In this document: in pieces, positions 7,267 to 13,411 of the stretch
How positions within the stretch are numbered: position 1 is the first letter of the stretch
Layout of the letters: the number at the start of each line of letters is the position of its first letter
Assembly: GCA_035551455.1 (NCBI GenBank)
Contig: DASZMZ010000334.1
Span: 1-19,126, forward strand
Source of the DNA: Sulfopaludibacter sp035551455
GTDB taxonomy: Bacteria > Acidobacteriota > Terriglobia > Bryobacterales > Bryobacteraceae
DNA: 19,126 nt
Direction: 5' to 3'
Notes under the pieces: model-generated
What the model was told of the DNA's origin: nothing
Databases searched by the model: none
What the model saw: the letters and a program-made list of their open reading frames with translations, nothing else
Made by a program: the position numbers and the translations under genes

Positions 7267-8040
7267 CTATTCGAGGATGGGGAAGGCTTCATGCCGCTCC
7301 GGGATTTCCGTGTCCAGGAAGCGGGTGTCCAGTAGCCGGCCGGTGTCCACATTGCCCATGGCGGAGAGAATGGTCTCCTTCAGGTGCGGATATTCCTGCT
7401 CCAGGCTGCCGAAGAGGTCGCGTAGGGCGCGGCGCACGGTGCCGGTCCGCTGCGAACAGCCGCAAGGCACCACCGGGATTCCCATCTGCGCGGCGTACGC
7501 AGTCGTGATATCTTCCGTGACGAACACCAAAGGGCGGATCAGGCGATACTCGCGCGCCTTCGACCAGGTGACCGGCGGCAGCGCGCTGAGCTTACCGGTG
7601 AACATGGTGTTGCGCAGCAGGGCCTCGCAAAAGTCGTCGGCGGTGTGGCCGAACGCGATCACGTTCACGCCCAGATTGTGGGCGATTTCGTAGACGGCGC
7701 GGCGGCGGAAGCGGCTGCACAGGTCGCAGCCGTGGTCGGGCTGATCTTCCAGCAGTTGCAGCGACGGGGAATCGCGGAAGTAGGTCCAGGCGATGCCGCG
7801 CTCCTTCAGCCATTCGCCGGTAGGCTCGAAGGGTTTGAGGAATTTGCCCTGCTCCACGGTGAAGGCGCAGATCGAAAAATCGATGGGCGCGCGCTTCTGT
7901 AAGAGAAGCAGGGCCTCCAGGAGGGTCGCCGAATCCTTGCCGCCGGAGAGCGCCACGGCCACACGGTCGCCGTCGCGAATCATCTTAAAGCGGTGGATTG
8001 CCTCCCCCACCTTCCTCAAAAGTGTCTTTTCCAGTTCCAC
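7267..8040 (-). CDS. ttcA: TtcA-family tRNA 2-thiocytidine synthetase
   Basis: This is a 257-residue PP-loop ATPase. LSGGKDS (about 31-37) is the ATP-binding PP-loop. CDLCSRFRR (105-113) provides the CxxC pair that binds the iron-sulfur cluster in TtcA, and GHTADDF (131-137) is a further family motif. TtcA thiolates cytidine 32 of some tRNAs in an ATP-dependent way. The C-terminal cysteine motif, usually PCNLCGSQ, reads PCGCSQ here (Cys193, Cys195), so it is two residues shorter. The start is a GTG at 8040, placed 7 bases after TATACT and without a Shine-Dalgarno. A relative such as a TtcA-like thiolase of different tRNA specificity is possible. It follows the cupin gene by 32 bases, but has its own promoter-like hexamer. 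Confidence 0.85.
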   Translation of the reverse strand: MELEKTLLRKVGEAIHRFKMIRDGDRVAVALSGGKDSATLLEALLLLQKRAPIDFSICAFTVEQGKFLKPFEPTGEWLKERGIAWTYFRDSPSLQLLEDQPDHGCDLCSRFRRRAVYEIAHNLGVNVIAFGHTADDFCEALLRNTMFTGKLSALPPVTWSKAREYRLIRPLVFVTEDITTAYAAQMGIPVVPCGCSQRTGTVRRALRDLFGSLEQEYPHLKETILSAMGNVDTGRLLDTRFLDTEIPERHEAFPILE

Positions 8041-8047
8041 TTTATCC

Positions 8048-8053
8048 AGTATA
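8048..8053 (-). promoter_or_regulatory. -10 element TATACT for ttcA (leaderless GTG start)
   Basis: On the minus strand TATACT is followed by GGATAAA and then the start GTG at 8040. The 7-base spacing predicts that the transcript begins at the start codon. Confidence 0.5.
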
Positions 8054-8072
8054 GACGGAGGGTAGGATTCTC

Positions 8073-8537
8073 CTACTGCGTGACTTTGACGATGAAGTAG
8101 GCGATCTGCTTACCGGCATCGACTTTGAGCTGGTGCGGGATCTTCGCCGGAATCGAGATGATGTCTCCGACCGCGAGTTTGTGTTCGGTGCCGCCGGTGA
8201 TTCCGGTACCGCGGACTTCGTTGGGTGCGGTGGTCTTGCCGTCCACCATCTTGCCGCCCACGATCAGCGTTGCTTCTCCGGACTCCACCACGAAAATGTC
8301 GGCCTGCGTCTCATGCAACTCGGCCGCCGCACTACCGGTGCGCAGAATGGTGATGAAGGAGTAGTTGCCCAGTCCGGGCATGGGCTGTGTGGCCAGATGC
8401 GTTTCGGCGTTCAGCTTCGGCGTGAGCGTCTTACTAATGGATTTGAGTTCCGCGGCCTTCCAGAGGTGGAAGCCTTCAGGGTCGCCCGCCGGCAAGGCAA
8501 AGCCGGCGCACAACAGAACCAACGCAATCAGTTTCAT
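8073..8537 (-). CDS. Secreted cupin-domain protein
   Basis: This is a 154-residue protein. A signal peptide of about 17 residues (MKLIALVLLCAGFALPA) is followed by a small cupin barrel. The first cupin motif is seen in ELHETQADIFVVESGEA and the second in KLAVGDIISIPAKIPHQ. His in ELHET and His in IPHQ are candidate metal ligands. Cupin proteins range from enzymes to binding proteins, so no reaction can be named. The neighbours (ttcA downstream, a secreted hydrolase upstream and divergent) do not narrow the role. ATG 8537 lies 6 bases after a TAAACT hexamer. Confidence 0.82.
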   Translation of the reverse strand: MKLIALVLLCAGFALPAGDPEGFHLWKAAELKSISKTLTPKLNAETHLATQPMPGLGNYSFITILRTGSAAAELHETQADIFVVESGEATLIVGGKMVDGKTTAPNEVRGTGITGGTEHKLAVGDIISIPAKIPHQLKVDAGKQIAYFIVKVTQ

Positions 8538-8543
8538 TCCTGG

Positions 8544-8549
8544 AGTTTA
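8544..8549 (-). promoter_or_regulatory. -10 element TAAACT for the cupin gene (leaderless start)
   Basis: On the minus strand TAAACT is followed by CCAGGA and then ATG 8537. The AGGA abuts the ATG, too close to serve as a Shine-Dalgarno. The spacing matches the other leaderless-type starts in the window. Confidence 0.45.
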
Positions 8550-8556
8550 CCCCTGA

Positions 8557-8562
8557 TAGAAT
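8557..8562 (+). promoter_or_regulatory. -10 element TAGAAT for the alpha/beta hydrolase gene
   Basis: TAGAAT is followed by eight bases and then ATG 8571, with no Shine-Dalgarno. It lies within 20 bases of the divergent cupin start, so the two genes share a compact promoter region. Confidence 0.45.
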
Positions 8563-8570
8563 CCGATTTG

Positions 8571-9572
8571 ATGCGCTTCTTCACTTTTTTTCTCCTGACG
8601 GCGGCGTGGTGCGGCGCTGCGTGCATCAGTGCGACCCCGGTTTGCACGGAGTTCGTCACCCTGCAAGGCGGTCCTTCCCGGTCGCTGATCTACCGCACGT
8701 GGTCGCTCGATGAGAAGAACGAGAAGATCACGCGCGCCCTGATCGTGGTCCACGGCACCGGCCGCGATGCGGACAATTATTTCCGCACGTCCATCGCCGC
8801 CGCGTTTCTGGCCGACGCGCTGGAGAATACCGTGGTGATTGTCCCGCGCATTGCGTCCAGCGAAGCCGGCTGCCACGACGTGCTGGCCGCCAATGAGGTG
8901 AGCTACAGTTGCTCCGGAGATAGCTGGCGAAGCGGCGGCGTGGCCACGAATAACCCGAAGCTGACGTCCTTCGACTTCATGGACGAGATTCTCCGCAAAC
9001 TGGCGCGCAAAGAGGCCTTCCCCAATCTGCAGACGATCGTGGTGGCCGGACATTCGGCGGGCGGCCAGTTCGTCAATCGCTATGAGATGAGCAACCGCGT
9101 GCACGAAAACCTGGGCGTGCCGGTGACCTACGTGGTGGCGAACCCCTCCAGCTACGCCTATCTGGATAACACCAGGCCGGTGGGCGAAGGCGGACTAAAC
9201 TTCCGTCCCTATGGCGACAGCCGCAACTGCACCACCTACGACCGTTGGCCTTACGGTTTCCAGAACCGCACCGGGTACGCGTCCAGATCGAGTGACGACC
9301 AATTGCGGAAGCAACTGGCCTCGCGGCCGGTGACCTATTTGCTCGGGGAGTTGGACACGCTGCCGCTGGGCGGCTTCGACAATTCCTGCCCGGCGATGGC
9401 GCAAGGTCCTTCGCGCCTGGCGCGCGGACAGGCCTTCGAAAAGTACGTGAATGAGAAATTCGCCGCGCGCCATCAGGTGCTGGTGGTCCCGCTGTGCGGC
9501 CACAATGCGCGCTGCATGTTCACCGCGGAACCGGTGCTGCCGCTGCTGTTCCCCAAGACGGACACCCATTGA
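8571..9572 (+). CDS. Secreted alpha/beta hydrolase (esterase/PHB-depolymerase-like)
   Basis: This is a 333-residue protein with an N-terminal signal peptide (MRFFTFFLLTAAWCGAA). The nucleophile elbow is AGHSAGG with Ser162, the oxyanion-side HGTG is at about 61-64, and the likely acid and base are Asp262 (or Asp270) and His311 in LCGHNARC. Several Cys pairs could form disulfides, fitting an extracytoplasmic site. The layout resembles feruloyl-esterase or PHB-depolymerase-like secreted esterases; the substrate cannot be told. ATG 8571 follows a TAGAAT hexamer by 8 bases. The stop overlaps the TTG start of the downstream rRNA methyltransferase gene, so the two are co-transcribed. Confidence 0.85.
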   Translation: MRFFTFFLLTAAWCGAACISATPVCTEFVTLQGGPSRSLIYRTWSLDEKNEKITRALIVVHGTGRDADNYFRTSIAAAFLADALENTVVIVPRIASSEAGCHDVLAANEVSYSCSGDSWRSGGVATNNPKLTSFDFMDEILRKLARKEAFPNLQTIVVAGHSAGGQFVNRYEMSNRVHENLGVPVTYVVANPSSYAYLDNTRPVGEGGLNFRPYGDSRNCTTYDRWPYGFQNRTGYASRSSDDQLRKQLASRPVTYLLGELDTLPLGGFDNSCPAMAQGPSRLARGQAFEKYVNEKFAARHQVLVVPLCGHNARCMFTAEPVLPLLFPKTDTH

Positions 9573-10621
9573 TCTCACCGGCACGCAGCATCGCATTCGA
9601 CATCCTGCAGAAAGTGGAAGGCGGCGGCTATGCGTCCGACCTGCTGCTGGCGCGCACGGCGGAACTCGATTCGCGCGATGCCGGACTGGCGGGCGAGATC
9701 GTCTTCGGCGTGCTCCGCTACCGCGCGCAGTTGGACCATCTGATCGTCCATTATTCCGGCCGCCGTCAGAAGCTCGACGCCGAAGTGCGCACGGCGCTGC
9801 GCATGGGTATCTACCAGCTTCGCTATCTGGAACGGATTCCGGCCCATGCCGCCGTCACCGAGAGTGTGGATCTGGTGAAGCGCGCGCGCAAGCGATCGGC
9901 CGCGGGACTGGTCAACGCCATTCTGCGTCAGGTGGATCGCGATCCGGTGGCGTGGCCCGACCGCGAGACCGCTCTCTCCTGCCCGGAATGGCTGCTGGCC
10001 CGCTGGGAGCGGCAGTTCAGCGCGGAGACCTCCGAGGCCATCGCTCGACACGCGCTCACCCCGCCGCAGGTCTACACCACACCGTCGGGCCGGATTCAGG
10101 ACATCGGGTCGCAGACCATTGTGCCGCTCCTGCGGCTGGAGCGCGGCCAGAGCTTTCTGGATCTGTGTGCCGCGCCCGGCAATAAAACCGCGCAGGCCAT
10201 CGAAGCAGGTGCGCGGGTGGTGGCCTGCGATGTGCATCTGCACCGTCTGGCGCACCTGAAGGATCTGGACGCGGCGCTGGTGGCGGTGGATGCCACCCGT
10301 CCCCTGCCCTTCCGCGGCGCCTTCGACCGGATCCTGGTGGACGCTCCCTGTTCGGGCACGGGCACGCTGGGCCGCAATCCGGAGATCAAGTGGCGGCTGA
10401 AACCGGCGGATCTGGAAGATCTGCCGAGACGCCAATCGGCGCTCCTGGCGAATGCCCGCGCTGCCTTGGCCCCCGGCGGTCTGCTGGTGTACTCCACCTG
10501 TTCCCTGGAGGCGGAGGAGAACGAAGCCGTGGTCGAGGGTCTGCCGATTGTAGAGACGATGCGGCGGATACCGGGTCGTGACGCGGGAGACGGCTTCTTC
10601 GCGGCGGTCATTCGGGGATAG
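9569..10621 (+). CDS. rsmB: RsmB-type 16S rRNA (cytosine-C5) methyltransferase
   Basis: This is a 350-residue protein from TTG 9569, which overlaps the TGA of the preceding gene by 4 bases (TTGA). The resulting N-terminus MISPARSIAFDILQKVEGG matches the usual family start. Residues about 1-135 form a NusB-like RNA-binding domain. The methyltransferase domain has SAM motif I in DLCAAPGNKT (about 198-207), the DAPCSGTGTLGRNPE motif with Cys261, and STCSLEAEENE with the nucleophile-type Cys311. These enzymes methylate C967 of 16S rRNA in Escherichia coli. The protein is shorter than the typical 430 or so residues. The shortfall lies between the two domains, where the usual RVN-containing linker is largely absent. 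An RsmB-family enzyme of changed target is possible. Confidence 0.85.
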   Translation: MISPARSIAFDILQKVEGGGYASDLLLARTAELDSRDAGLAGEIVFGVLRYRAQLDHLIVHYSGRRQKLDAEVRTALRMGIYQLRYLERIPAHAAVTESVDLVKRARKRSAAGLVNAILRQVDRDPVAWPDRETALSCPEWLLARWERQFSAETSEAIARHALTPPQVYTTPSGRIQDIGSQTIVPLLRLERGQSFLDLCAAPGNKTAQAIEAGARVVACDVHLHRLAHLKDLDAALVAVDATRPLPFRGAFDRILVDAPCSGTGTLGRNPEIKWRLKPADLEDLPRRQSALLANARAALAPGGLLVYSTCSLEAEENEAVVEGLPIVETMRRIPGRDAGDGFFAAVIRG

Positions 10622-10676
10622 GCGGGCTCTGTGCCCTACTGTTGTCCGTGTTCTATTGGGTCGCCGCGACCCCGCC
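10621..10676. repeat. Inverted repeats between rsmB and the J-like gene
   Basis: GGGTCG (10658-10663) and CGACCC (10667-10672) form a tight 6-base stem with a 3-base loop. GGCGGG (10621-10626) also pairs with CCCGCC (10671-10676), giving an alternative fold. No T-run follows, so a standard Rho-independent terminator is not supported. The position marks the change from GC-rich to lower-GC sequence. Confidence 0.35.
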
Positions 10677-10693
10677 TCTAAGCCGCACAGGGA

Positions 10694-11662
10694 GTGGGCC
10701 TGTGGTATAACCTGGATTGTTTGGCGACTCCGACTTTACCAACCGTTAGAGCCTATTACGACTTGCTAGAGGTCCAGCCGGGATGCTCCTTAGCCGAGTT
10801 GACTGATGCGTTCCGGCTCCAAATGCGCATTTGGAATCCAGACAGGGTCTCACCGTCCTCGCCCAATCCGCTGCGCGATCGTGTAGAGGAAAAGGCCAAA
10901 CACATCAATGAAGCATTTGACTTCTTGAAAAACAATTACAACCGTTACTCGTCAGAACTGTTCATTGAGAGCGAAGACCAAGTCGACAAGAACGGCGATC
11001 TGGTGTCAGCATTATCAGACGCTCACGTGGAAATTTGTAAGCTCAAGATCGATAGGGATGCAGCGCAACGGAAGGCCCGTGCCGAATTCCGTGCTCGACA
11101 ACGTGTAGAAAAGATCGCAAGTGAAGCGCAAGCACAGATCAATCTACTGAGGAAGTCTCAACTCGAACTTGCGCGAAGGTTACAGAGATCACTTGATGAG
11201 ACCGAGCTACTGAAGCGAAATTTGGTAGAAGCAGAGCGCTGGCAAAGTTACTGGAAACAGCGTGCTGATTGGGTCCACTTAGTAGAGCTGGTGAAGTTTC
11301 GGTCGAGACTGTGGTCGAACTCTCGGTTCAGGCAGTGTACGTTGATCGCCACGTTGCTCGTTATAATCGTGTGGCTCCTGCCGTCAACTGCTCGCTCCTT
11401 CTTGGCGGTCATCCTGTTCCTGTTTGGATTTGGCGCAGGCACGGTTTACTTCTTCCTGAATCGGAAGTCGAAGTATCCGCTGAGACTGTTCAAACGGCCC
11501 TTCAAAGGACTCCACCGGCGTCCGCCTGGCAAAACACTTAAGGTGGGGCCTACTACCCACACCACAAATAATCTACCCGGATTTGAGCAACCAGGAGCTC
11601 GTAAACGCGAGAAGCTCGGGTGCGAGGAGTATACGCCCGGATACTGGCACGGCGGTGAATAA
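10694..11662 (+). CDS. J-domain-like membrane protein with NPD in place of HPD
   Basis: This is a 322-residue protein from GTG 10694; TTG 10721 is an equally good start. Residues about 21-85 match a J domain (YYDLLEVQPGCSLAELTDAF, then KAKHINEAFDFLKNNY). The invariant HPD is replaced by NPD in IWNPDRV, and this His is needed to stimulate DnaK-type ATPases. Residues about 105-190 are charged and helical, likely a coiled coil. Two hydrophobic helices follow (TLIATLLVIIVWLLP and a second ending near GTVYFFLN), then a basic tail of about 75 residues. The protein is probably membrane-anchored with both ends in the cytoplasm. Base composition is lower in GC than flanking genes (29 G+C in the 60 bases from 11161, against 43 in the 60 from 5881), suggesting acquisition. 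Function unknown. Confidence 0.7.
   Translation: MGLWYNLDCLATPTLPTVRAYYDLLEVQPGCSLAELTDAFRLQMRIWNPDRVSPSSPNPLRDRVEEKAKHINEAFDFLKNNYNRYSSELFIESEDQVDKNGDLVSALSDAHVEICKLKIDRDAAQRKARAEFRARQRVEKIASEAQAQINLLRKSQLELARRLQRSLDETELLKRNLVEAERWQSYWKQRADWVHLVELVKFRSRLWSNSRFRQCTLIATLLVIIVWLLPSTARSFLAVILFLFGFGAGTVYFFLNRKSKYPLRLFKRPFKGLHRRPPGKTLKVGPTTHTTNNLPGFEQPGARKREKLGCEEYTPGYWHGGE
10703..10711 (+). promoter_or_regulatory. Extended -10 element TGGTATAAC upstream of the J-like gene
   Basis: TG-G-TATAAC fits an extended -10 (TGnTATAAT with one mismatch). It lies 9 bases before TTG 10721, an in-frame alternative start for the J-like gene. If it is used, the GTG at 10694 cannot be the start. Confidence 0.4.
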
Positions 11663-11699
11663 GCGCCTCGAAGTGACGTGCCACTGACAACGAAATTGC

Positions 11700-12308
11700 C
11701 TACTCCCCGTTGCCTTTGAGCCAAGCCTTGTGCGCTTCATAGGTCCACCAGGATTCAGGGTAATTTAGCCAAGGAAAATCGTGTCGCAATCGCGGCTGGA
11801 ACCGCCCGCTCCGGATATACCGCCCAATCATGTCATCGCTCAGATCTACAGCATGCGAGGGCGTAAGGTGTGTTTTGAGGCGAGTCTGACGCATCTCCTC
11901 GATATCTCCCCAGCAGGCATCGAACGTTTGATCGGTATCGAGAGAAAGCGCTAGCCACCCGATACGCCTTGCGTCGGCCAGCCCAGACTTCGACAGCAGC
12001 TTTTTCGCTTTATCTAGTCGCTGTTCGGTCGATCCTATGTAAAGAGTGTTCCGGTAGCGCATACCCACTGAGTTTGGCTTTTGCCACTTGGAACGGGTCT
12101 TAACGTTGATCATCCACCAAGCACCGTCACGCCAGCCGTGGAAATCAGCCCAGGGATAATTCTTTTTGCACTTCCGATTCAGGTCCGTGAGATCGCTAAA
12201 TTTGAAAACCTCTGACAACACCGGTATAGCAAGTTTCTCTTCGCCGTAAACACCTATCGCCCTGGCACAAGCCGACACATGGTTCTTCGACCACGGATCA
12301 CTGCCCAT
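11700..12308 (-). CDS. Hypothetical protein, PD-(D/E)XK nuclease-like fold
   Basis: This is a 202-residue soluble protein rich in Trp. Near the N-terminus GEEKLAIPVLSE resembles the helix with a conserved Glu seen in endonuclease-like folds. PWADFHGW then supplies an Asp, and WWMINVKTRSKW supplies a xVK strand ending in Lys, where active PD-(D/E)XK enzymes have (E/Q)xK. A later strand, IGWLALSLDTDQTFDACWG, also fits. I therefore suspect a restriction-endonuclease-like fold, with Asn in the usual acidic position, but I do not recognise a named family. ATG 12308 has a strong GAGGAG site 7 bases upstream, unlike most genes here. The gene converges on the J-like gene with a 37-base gap and shares its lower GC content, suggesting acquisition together. 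Confidence 0.6.
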   Translation of the reverse strand: MGSDPWSKNHVSACARAIGVYGEEKLAIPVLSEVFKFSDLTDLNRKCKKNYPWADFHGWRDGAWWMINVKTRSKWQKPNSVGMRYRNTLYIGSTEQRLDKAKKLLSKSGLADARRIGWLALSLDTDQTFDACWGDIEEMRQTRLKTHLTPSHAVDLSDDMIGRYIRSGRFQPRLRHDFPWLNYPESWWTYEAHKAWLKGNGE

Positions 12309-12315
12309 TCGAGCA

Positions 12316-12337
12316 CTCCTCGAAGTCCAGGATATTA
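12316..12337 (-). promoter_or_regulatory. Shine-Dalgarno and -10-like element of the PD-(D/E)XK-like gene
   Basis: On the minus strand GAGGAG (12321-12316) lies 7 bases before ATG 12308, a canonical ribosome binding site. TAATAT (12337-12332) is a good -10. A TTGATT (12358-12353) lies 15 bases further upstream, slightly short for a -35 spacing. Confidence 0.5.
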
Positions 12338-12365
12338 GAGTGGGCAGGTCAAAATCAATCAGCCC

Positions 12366-12396
12366 GGATCCATTTCTTCTTATTTATAATGGATCC
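12366..12396. repeat. 8-base inverted repeat GGATCCAT with AT-rich loop
   Basis: GGATCCAT (12366-12373) and ATGGATCC (12389-12396) are perfect inverted repeats separated by 15 AT-rich bases. No T-run follows the right arm. The position upstream of the PD-(D/E)XK-like gene promoter makes an operator or a protein-binding site possible; a hairpin in a longer transcript is the alternative. Confidence 0.45.
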
Positions 12397-12539
12397 CATT
12401 CTTGGCGTACGGAATAACCTGATGTACTGTGGACGACTCGGGAGAATCCGGCCAGAGAGAATCCAGTTAGCCAGTCGAGACAAGGTTGCCAGCGTCACTC
12501 GCTTCCGCTTGTGCAAATTTCGCCGGCCGGAGACCTACG

Positions 12540-13295
12540 TTACTGCACGGTGCAGCCGGAGCTGGCGGGCCGCGGGGGGAAGCTGAGTTGTGGAGGCGGA
12601 GCACTCGTCGCCGAGGTCGGAGCAGCCGCGGAGGCGGATGCCGTTGCGGCGGCGGCGGCCAGCGCCTGCGAGTCGCGGAGCCTTTGACGGGGGCCGCTGC
12701 GATTCAGGAAGGCGGAGCGGCCGCGATTCCAGAGATCGAGAGAGTCCACTGCGGTCTTGTCGAATTTGACCGGGGCGGTGGCGGGGTCCAGAGTGAGCGT
12801 ATTGCCGCCGGCGACCACAGTCGACTGATCCGCGTCCTGCACGATGGCGCGTCCTTCGAAAACCCTCAGGCGGGCGGACGCGACGTCGAGGTGGTACGTG
12901 CCCGGCCGGGCGAGGACAACGGCCGCCCGTTTCACCATCAGCGTGAGACTGGTGTGATGGCCGATGGTTCCGATGTCGGCGACGGCCGAGCCGGCCACCA
13001 GTTCAATGCGCGTATCGATCAGGCGCGAATCGATCATACGGATCGCGCTGTACTCGCCGATGCGCAGCACCATGCACGGGGCCAGCAGCACTTCGGCACG
13101 TCCGTTTTCGGTGCGCACCGTGGAGTTCTCTTTCACGGTCGGGAAATGGGTGGGCGAACGGCGGACCGGCTGATTATCGATATAAACCGTGCCCATGGTG
13201 AAGGAGACCAGACCGGCCTTCGCGGTGGTGACGGGCTGCGCCGGGAGCCGGAACACCGCCAGTCCGAGTAGCATCGCCATCCGAAGCCGTCGCAT
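12540..13295 (-). CDS. Secreted FecR-domain protein
   Basis: This is a 251-residue protein. A signal peptide (MRRLRMAMLLGLAVFRLPAQ) is followed by a beta-rich region. GTVYIDNQPV, STVRTENGRAEVLLAP and a later LRVFEGRAIVQDA are typical of FecR-like domains found alone, not tied to a sigma factor. The C-terminal part contains DSLDLWNRGRSAFLN, a pattern I associate with acidobacterial FecR proteins, then a long Ala-rich, low-complexity tail. No cytoplasmic sigma-regulator part is present, so the classical FecR signalling role is unlikely; a periplasmic binding or structural role is inferred. ATG 13295 lies 9 bases after a TAGAAT hexamer. The gene is divergent from rpe. Confidence 0.75.
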   Translation of the reverse strand: MRRLRMAMLLGLAVFRLPAQPVTTAKAGLVSFTMGTVYIDNQPVRRSPTHFPTVKENSTVRTENGRAEVLLAPCMVLRIGEYSAIRMIDSRLIDTRIELVAGSAVADIGTIGHHTSLTLMVKRAAVVLARPGTYHLDVASARLRVFEGRAIVQDADQSTVVAGGNTLTLDPATAPVKFDKTAVDSLDLWNRGRSAFLNRSGPRQRLRDSQALAAAAATASASAAAPTSATSAPPPQLSFPPRPASSGCTVQ

Positions 13296-13304
13296 CGCTT
13301 CTGG

Positions 13305-13310
13305 ATTCTA
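13305..13310 (-). promoter_or_regulatory. -10 element TAGAAT for the FecR-like gene
   Basis: On the minus strand TAGAAT is followed by nine bases and then ATG 13295, with no Shine-Dalgarno. The predicted untranslated leader is only two or three bases. Confidence 0.45.
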
Positions 13311-13387
13311 CCGCAGACGGGGGCTGGAGCGACGAGGCACCGCCGGGCTTTGGCAGGCGAAAGCGGCTGCCCCAATTCGACGAAGCA

Positions 13388-13396
13388 TGATAAAAT
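13388..13396 (+). promoter_or_regulatory. Extended -10 element TGATAAAAT for the rpe operon
   Basis: TG-A-TAAAAT is a near-perfect extended -10. The expected transcript start near 13403 leaves a leader of about nine bases before ATG 13412. No clear -35 is present, as expected for an extended -10 promoter. It is the likely main promoter for the six genes that follow. Confidence 0.55.
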
Positions 13397-13411
13397 CGGG
13401 AAAGCCCGCAA

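Larger units (their letters stand above)
12309..12539. other. Non-coding gap between PD-(D/E)XK-like and FecR-like genes
   Basis: This 231-base stretch holds the promoter and ribosome binding site of the PD-(D/E)XK-like gene at its left end, the GGATCCAT palindrome in its middle, and a GC-rich right end after about 12500. GAGAATCC occurs twice, near 12441 and 12457. A short open frame from ATG 12389 shows no recognisable protein character. I see no tRNA-like or attachment-site structure. Confidence 0.4.

Noticed and set aside
10658..10672. The GGGTCG/CGACCC hairpin as a Rho-independent terminator of rsmB
   Set aside because: No T-run follows the stem, and the stem is short.
10707..12421. The 8-base direct repeat ATAACCTG at both ends of the low-GC segment, as possible insertion-site duplication
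   Set aside because: An 8-base match between two stretches of a few hundred bases is expected by chance, and no integrase or transposase gene is present.
12543..12555. The palindrome CTGCAC-G-GTGCAG at the end of the FecR-like gene as a terminator
   Set aside because: It has only one base between the arms, lies inside the coding sequence and has no T-run.
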